DNA from: Glutinoglossum americanum
Taxonomy: Eukaryota > Ascomycota > Geoglossomycetes > Geoglossales > Geoglossaceae
Direction of reading: 5' to 3'
Assembly (NCBI GenBank): GCA_020080175.1
Contig: JAGHQL010000022.1
Coordinates: 124,001 to 188,000 of the forward strand
DNA length: 64,000 nucleotides
Of the stretch, positions 60,958 through 64,000 are shown piece by piece. A program made the position numbers and the translations under genes. Numbering within the stretch: position 1 is the stretch's first letter; each line of letters begins with the position of its first letter. Under the pieces are notes generated by a model that saw only the letters and a program-made list of their open reading frames with translations, did no database searches and was not told the DNA's origin.

Positions 60958-62226
60958 GGAGGTATTTTGGAGGAGAAGGGGAGAGAGCGGGTAGCGAGGG
61001 GAACGTACTTTTTATTTTTTTTATTATTTTTTTTTTTGGCATGGTCTTTCAACTATCTAGGCTTCTTCTCTCTTTCTCTCCTTTCGAAAGTGTGCGTAGA
61101 AGAAGTCTTGTCCACCACCGCCTAGCCTTACGCGCACCACCCATTCAACCAAACACACTCTCACTCTCTCTCTCCTCACCCAATCTCCCCACCTCCGCCC
61201 CCCCCCTCTTTTATATTTCATCTATCCATCCATCCATCTTTTCATTGTCCATACATTTTTACACCCCAACCGCAACTCCCCCCCCCAAAAAAAAAAAAAA
61301 CTACTCTTTTTTTTTTCCCACCCGCATGGCAAGGGAATGCACATCGTGCCACCAACAAACAACAACCCACAACCCCCCATAGCACATCACATCACACCGT
61401 TACATCGCTCCGGGGTTACCACGCAACGTACTCCCCGTCCGTCCCCCCCCTCCCCCCTTCCCCAAAACTAAAAAAAGTCCCCGTCGCATGTGCGATAAAC
61501 CCCCCCCCGACCTCCGTCCCGCCGGCGGCTATCCGCTCCCCGCGCTCTCGGGAAAGGGGGGGTTCCCCTTCGCCGACGGGGGGGCGAGGAGCGAAAATGA
61601 AAATGAAAAAAAAAAACACTTTTTTTTTTTTTTTTTTCCTTTCTTCGCTTCCGGGGGCTAGTTTACGGGGTTTTGGCTGGGGTTCAGGGTCTGGGACTTT
61701 TTTTTTTTTTTGGCGAGTTTGAAGTGGGGGCTGATTATTGGGGGGGGGATCTGGATTGCTGACTTTGTTTGCTCGTCTCGGATAAGGGGGGGGTTTTCTA
61801 CTCTACTCTACACGTGCCGCGCGTCTCCGAGTTTTAAATTTAAAAGCTTTTTTTATTTATTTATTTTTAGATTAAATTAAAACAAAAAGAATTAAATTGC
61901 TTTGGTTTCAATTTAAAAAAAAAACACGCCTTTGAACCGGGGTCGAGTACGGAAGAGATGATGAATTTTTGGCGTGAAAATCCCATGATATTTACAATCA
62001 TACAAATAGCCCTCCACAAAAGGGTAATGGCGGAGGAAGTCGCAAGACAGCTGCGTGGAGCTGGGTAATTGAGAAAAGAAAATAAATAAATAAATAGAAA
62101 ACTAGGACAACAAGCTCCAAATCGGCGCCGGGTCCATAAGGCGCGTCGATCGAGCACGAATGAACGCATCTATGACACAGGAAAGACGCGGTAGAAAGGT
62201 TGTGTGAAGGAGCTGCAAGGCCAGGA
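60958..62226. repeat. Convergent spacer with long homopolymers
   Basis: About 1.27 kb between two 3' ends. Long runs of T, A, C and G occur (61007-61037, 61286-61316, 61618-61637, 61699-61711, 61739-61749). No gene is supported. A CACGTG lies near 61811. Confidence 0.6.
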
Positions 62227-64000
62227 CTAAACCTTCTCGTCGCTGTGATCGCTGTCTTCGGTGCGTTCCGCGCGCTCGGCGTGCTGAAGGTCGCCGGCGC
62301 CAGCAGCCATACTCTTCCTGCGGAGCACAGCCTGTTCGACCTCGGCGAGGGAAGCCTTCCGATGCTGAGCGAGCTCCTCCTCGATCTCGCGGAAGCTGAC
62401 GCTGGGGACGAAGTCGTTGGATTTCCAAGCCTTGCTGACCTTCTCGTAGAGCTCGTCGACCTGCTCGAGGGTGAGGCCCTTCGTCTCGTAGATGAAGAAG
62501 TAGACGAAGGCGATGCAGATGAAGCAGCAGGAGCCCCAGATGAAGAAAACTTTGACCCCAAGGTTGGCATTGCCGGCGCCGGGAGAGACTAGGTATGGTG
62601 TCGAGTAGGCGATGGCCCAGTTGAGGAGCCAGTTGGTCGCCGTGGTCATCGAGAGCGCCTTTGCACGCACCTTAAGGGGGAACAATTCACCGGTGACGAT
62701 CCTGCAACGCGTTAGCCGGTTTGGGGGATTCAGCTAGGTACGTGAAGTATGCTTACCAAGCGACTGGCCCCCACGAGCAGGCGAAGAAGAAGATGTAGAT
62801 GCACACAAACGCAATCAACACCTTATTCGCCACCGTCGAGCTGGTCGTCACGCCCACAATGGAGACGATGTATTGGCAGATGCACATTCCAATAGCGCCA
62901 AACAGGAGTAGGCGGCGACGTCCCCACTTCTCGACCATATATAAACCGGGGAATGTGGAGCACACATTGACAACGTTTGTAATCATCGATATGACAAACG
63001 GATTGTGGATACCTGAGTTCTGGAAGAACTGCGTTCCGTAATAGAAGATAAAGTTGACGCCGGTAAGCTGCTGCAGAGCCTGCAGGGCGCAACCGGTCAA
63101 TTGACGCTTGCCGAGAGTGCCTCTGAAGCAGTCAATGTAGCTAGCCTGACCGATAGACATCTCAAAGTCGTGGTTGGCTTTGATTTCAGCAAGTTCCTCG
63201 AGCAACGATGGATCGTCGACGGGTAATCTCCGTAGGCGAGATAAAGCCTTAGCAGCCTCATCCATCCTGCCCGTCTTGATCAAGTAGCGAGGTGTTTCTG
63301 GCAGGAGCAGCATTCCAACGATCAAGACTAGCGCCCACGCAAACTGCACAGCGACGGGGATACGATAGGACCCGGTGTCATTGCGGTCCTTAGTCGCATT
63401 GTTGACAACGGCGGCAATGAGCAGCCCAAGAGTGATTGCCAACTGGTAACAGCCTACAATTGTCCCACGGATCCACTTTGGTGACGATTCAGACTGGTAC
63501 AGTGGTACTGAAGCGAGGCATTATTATTAAGATTATTGCGTCCAGTGGTAGAGTGGAGAACTTGACCTACCAAGAGCAGAGACCAAACCGACACCATATC
63601 CGGCAAAGAATCTACCGGCGACGAAGAGAGGGATTGAGGTGGAAGCGGTCTGAAGGATGACACCAAAGATGAAGACTATAGATGATGCGACGAGACCTAA
63701 CCGACGTCCGAACCAGTCTCCGAATGGCGACGCGGTAAGAGCGCCAAAGAAGGTCCCAGCGGAAAGGATAGACACGATCAACGAACTCTGAGACGAGTTG
63801 ATGTCGGGTTTGTGGTCTTTAGGGTTGACGTAGCCAGTGGAGAACTGCTTGCGCCAGTATGGCATGGCAATAATGCCACCAATTGTTCCAGTGTCATATC
63901 TGCATTGGAGCTATCGTGAGTATAGGCGAACCAAAGCCGGGGGAAAGCAGACAACTCACCCAAAGAGAATACCCCCAAAGGCAACAAAAAGACCAATGAG
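62227..64000 (-). CDS. MFS sugar (monosaccharide) transporter, 5' end beyond window
   Basis: Members of this family move hexoses or related sugars across the plasma membrane with protons or by facilitation. Exons complement(62227..62701, 62757..63507, 63571..63899, 63960..>64000). All phases fit, and the N-terminus lies outside. Visible motifs are LFVAFGGILFG-YDTGTIGG (helix 1), FGDWFGRRLGL (A-motif loop), GRFFAGYGVGLVSALVPLYQ, LPETPRYLIKTGRMDEA, LQALQQLTGVNFIFYYGTQF, VEKWGRRRLLLFGA, IVTGELFPLKVRAKALSM and FIYETKGLTLEQVDEL. The cytosolic tail is long and charged (ending ERTEDSDHSDEKV). The subfamily (high-affinity glucose or other) cannot be settled here. Confidence 0.93.

Overview
The window is nuclear DNA of a filamentous ascomycete (Pezizomycotina, probably a Eurotiomycete). 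The reasons are many short GT-AG introns of about 45-70 nt, two Zn2Cys6 regulators, a hybrid histidine kinase, a TOS1-type wall protein, a GT90 protein and a DUF7721-type protein. I worked out exons by hand from splice signals, reading phase and family conservation. In every complete multi-exon gene the exon lengths sum to a whole number of codons. I ran no similarity search, so all family assignments are from recognition.

Layout, left to right. 1-2072: 5' part of a Zn2Cys6 regulator (minus), running off the left edge. 4385-5309: CIA2 (Fe-S targeting). 6485-9939: SNU114 (U5 snRNP GTPase, minus). 10247-11679: cytosolic acetyl-CoA acetyltransferase. 12024-12508: SmG (minus). 12688-14090: NTR2-like spliceosome disassembly factor. 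14822-16383: dynamitin (minus). 16692-19976: MPH1/FANCM helicase (minus). 20391-20540: relic of a Tc1/mariner transposase. 20918-21592: small Cys-rich secreted protein. 21863-22835: MtnB/Mde1 of methionine salvage (minus). 23384-25338: calnexin. 25749-27612: methylmalonate-semialdehyde dehydrogenase. 27807-31003: membrane GT90 protein (minus). 31575-35049: KRE33/NAT10. 37129-38599: TOS1-like wall protein. 39960-41479: PEX13. 42141-42962: DUF7721-type protein (minus). 44964-49347: PAS hybrid histidine kinase.

The last 14 kb differ in character from the housekeeping stretch. They hold a TamA/Dal81-like nitrogen regulator (50923-53561, minus), an NCS1 permease (54717-57089, minus), and a gene reading as a biuret-hydrolase-like cysteine hydrolase fused to an allophanate-hydrolase amidase (58110-60957, plus). 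A sugar transporter (minus) runs off the right edge. Together the regulator, permease and fused enzyme look like a compact uptake-and-degradation unit for a small amide nitrogen source. Biuret to allophanate to ammonia is the best guess. This is the most interesting part of the window.

Three spliceosome genes (SNU114, SmG, NTR2) lie within 7.6 kb. Several intergenic stretches (35.1-35.7, 41.5-41.8, 49.8-50.9, 61.0-61.9 kb) are full of long homopolymer tracts and hold no recognisable gene.
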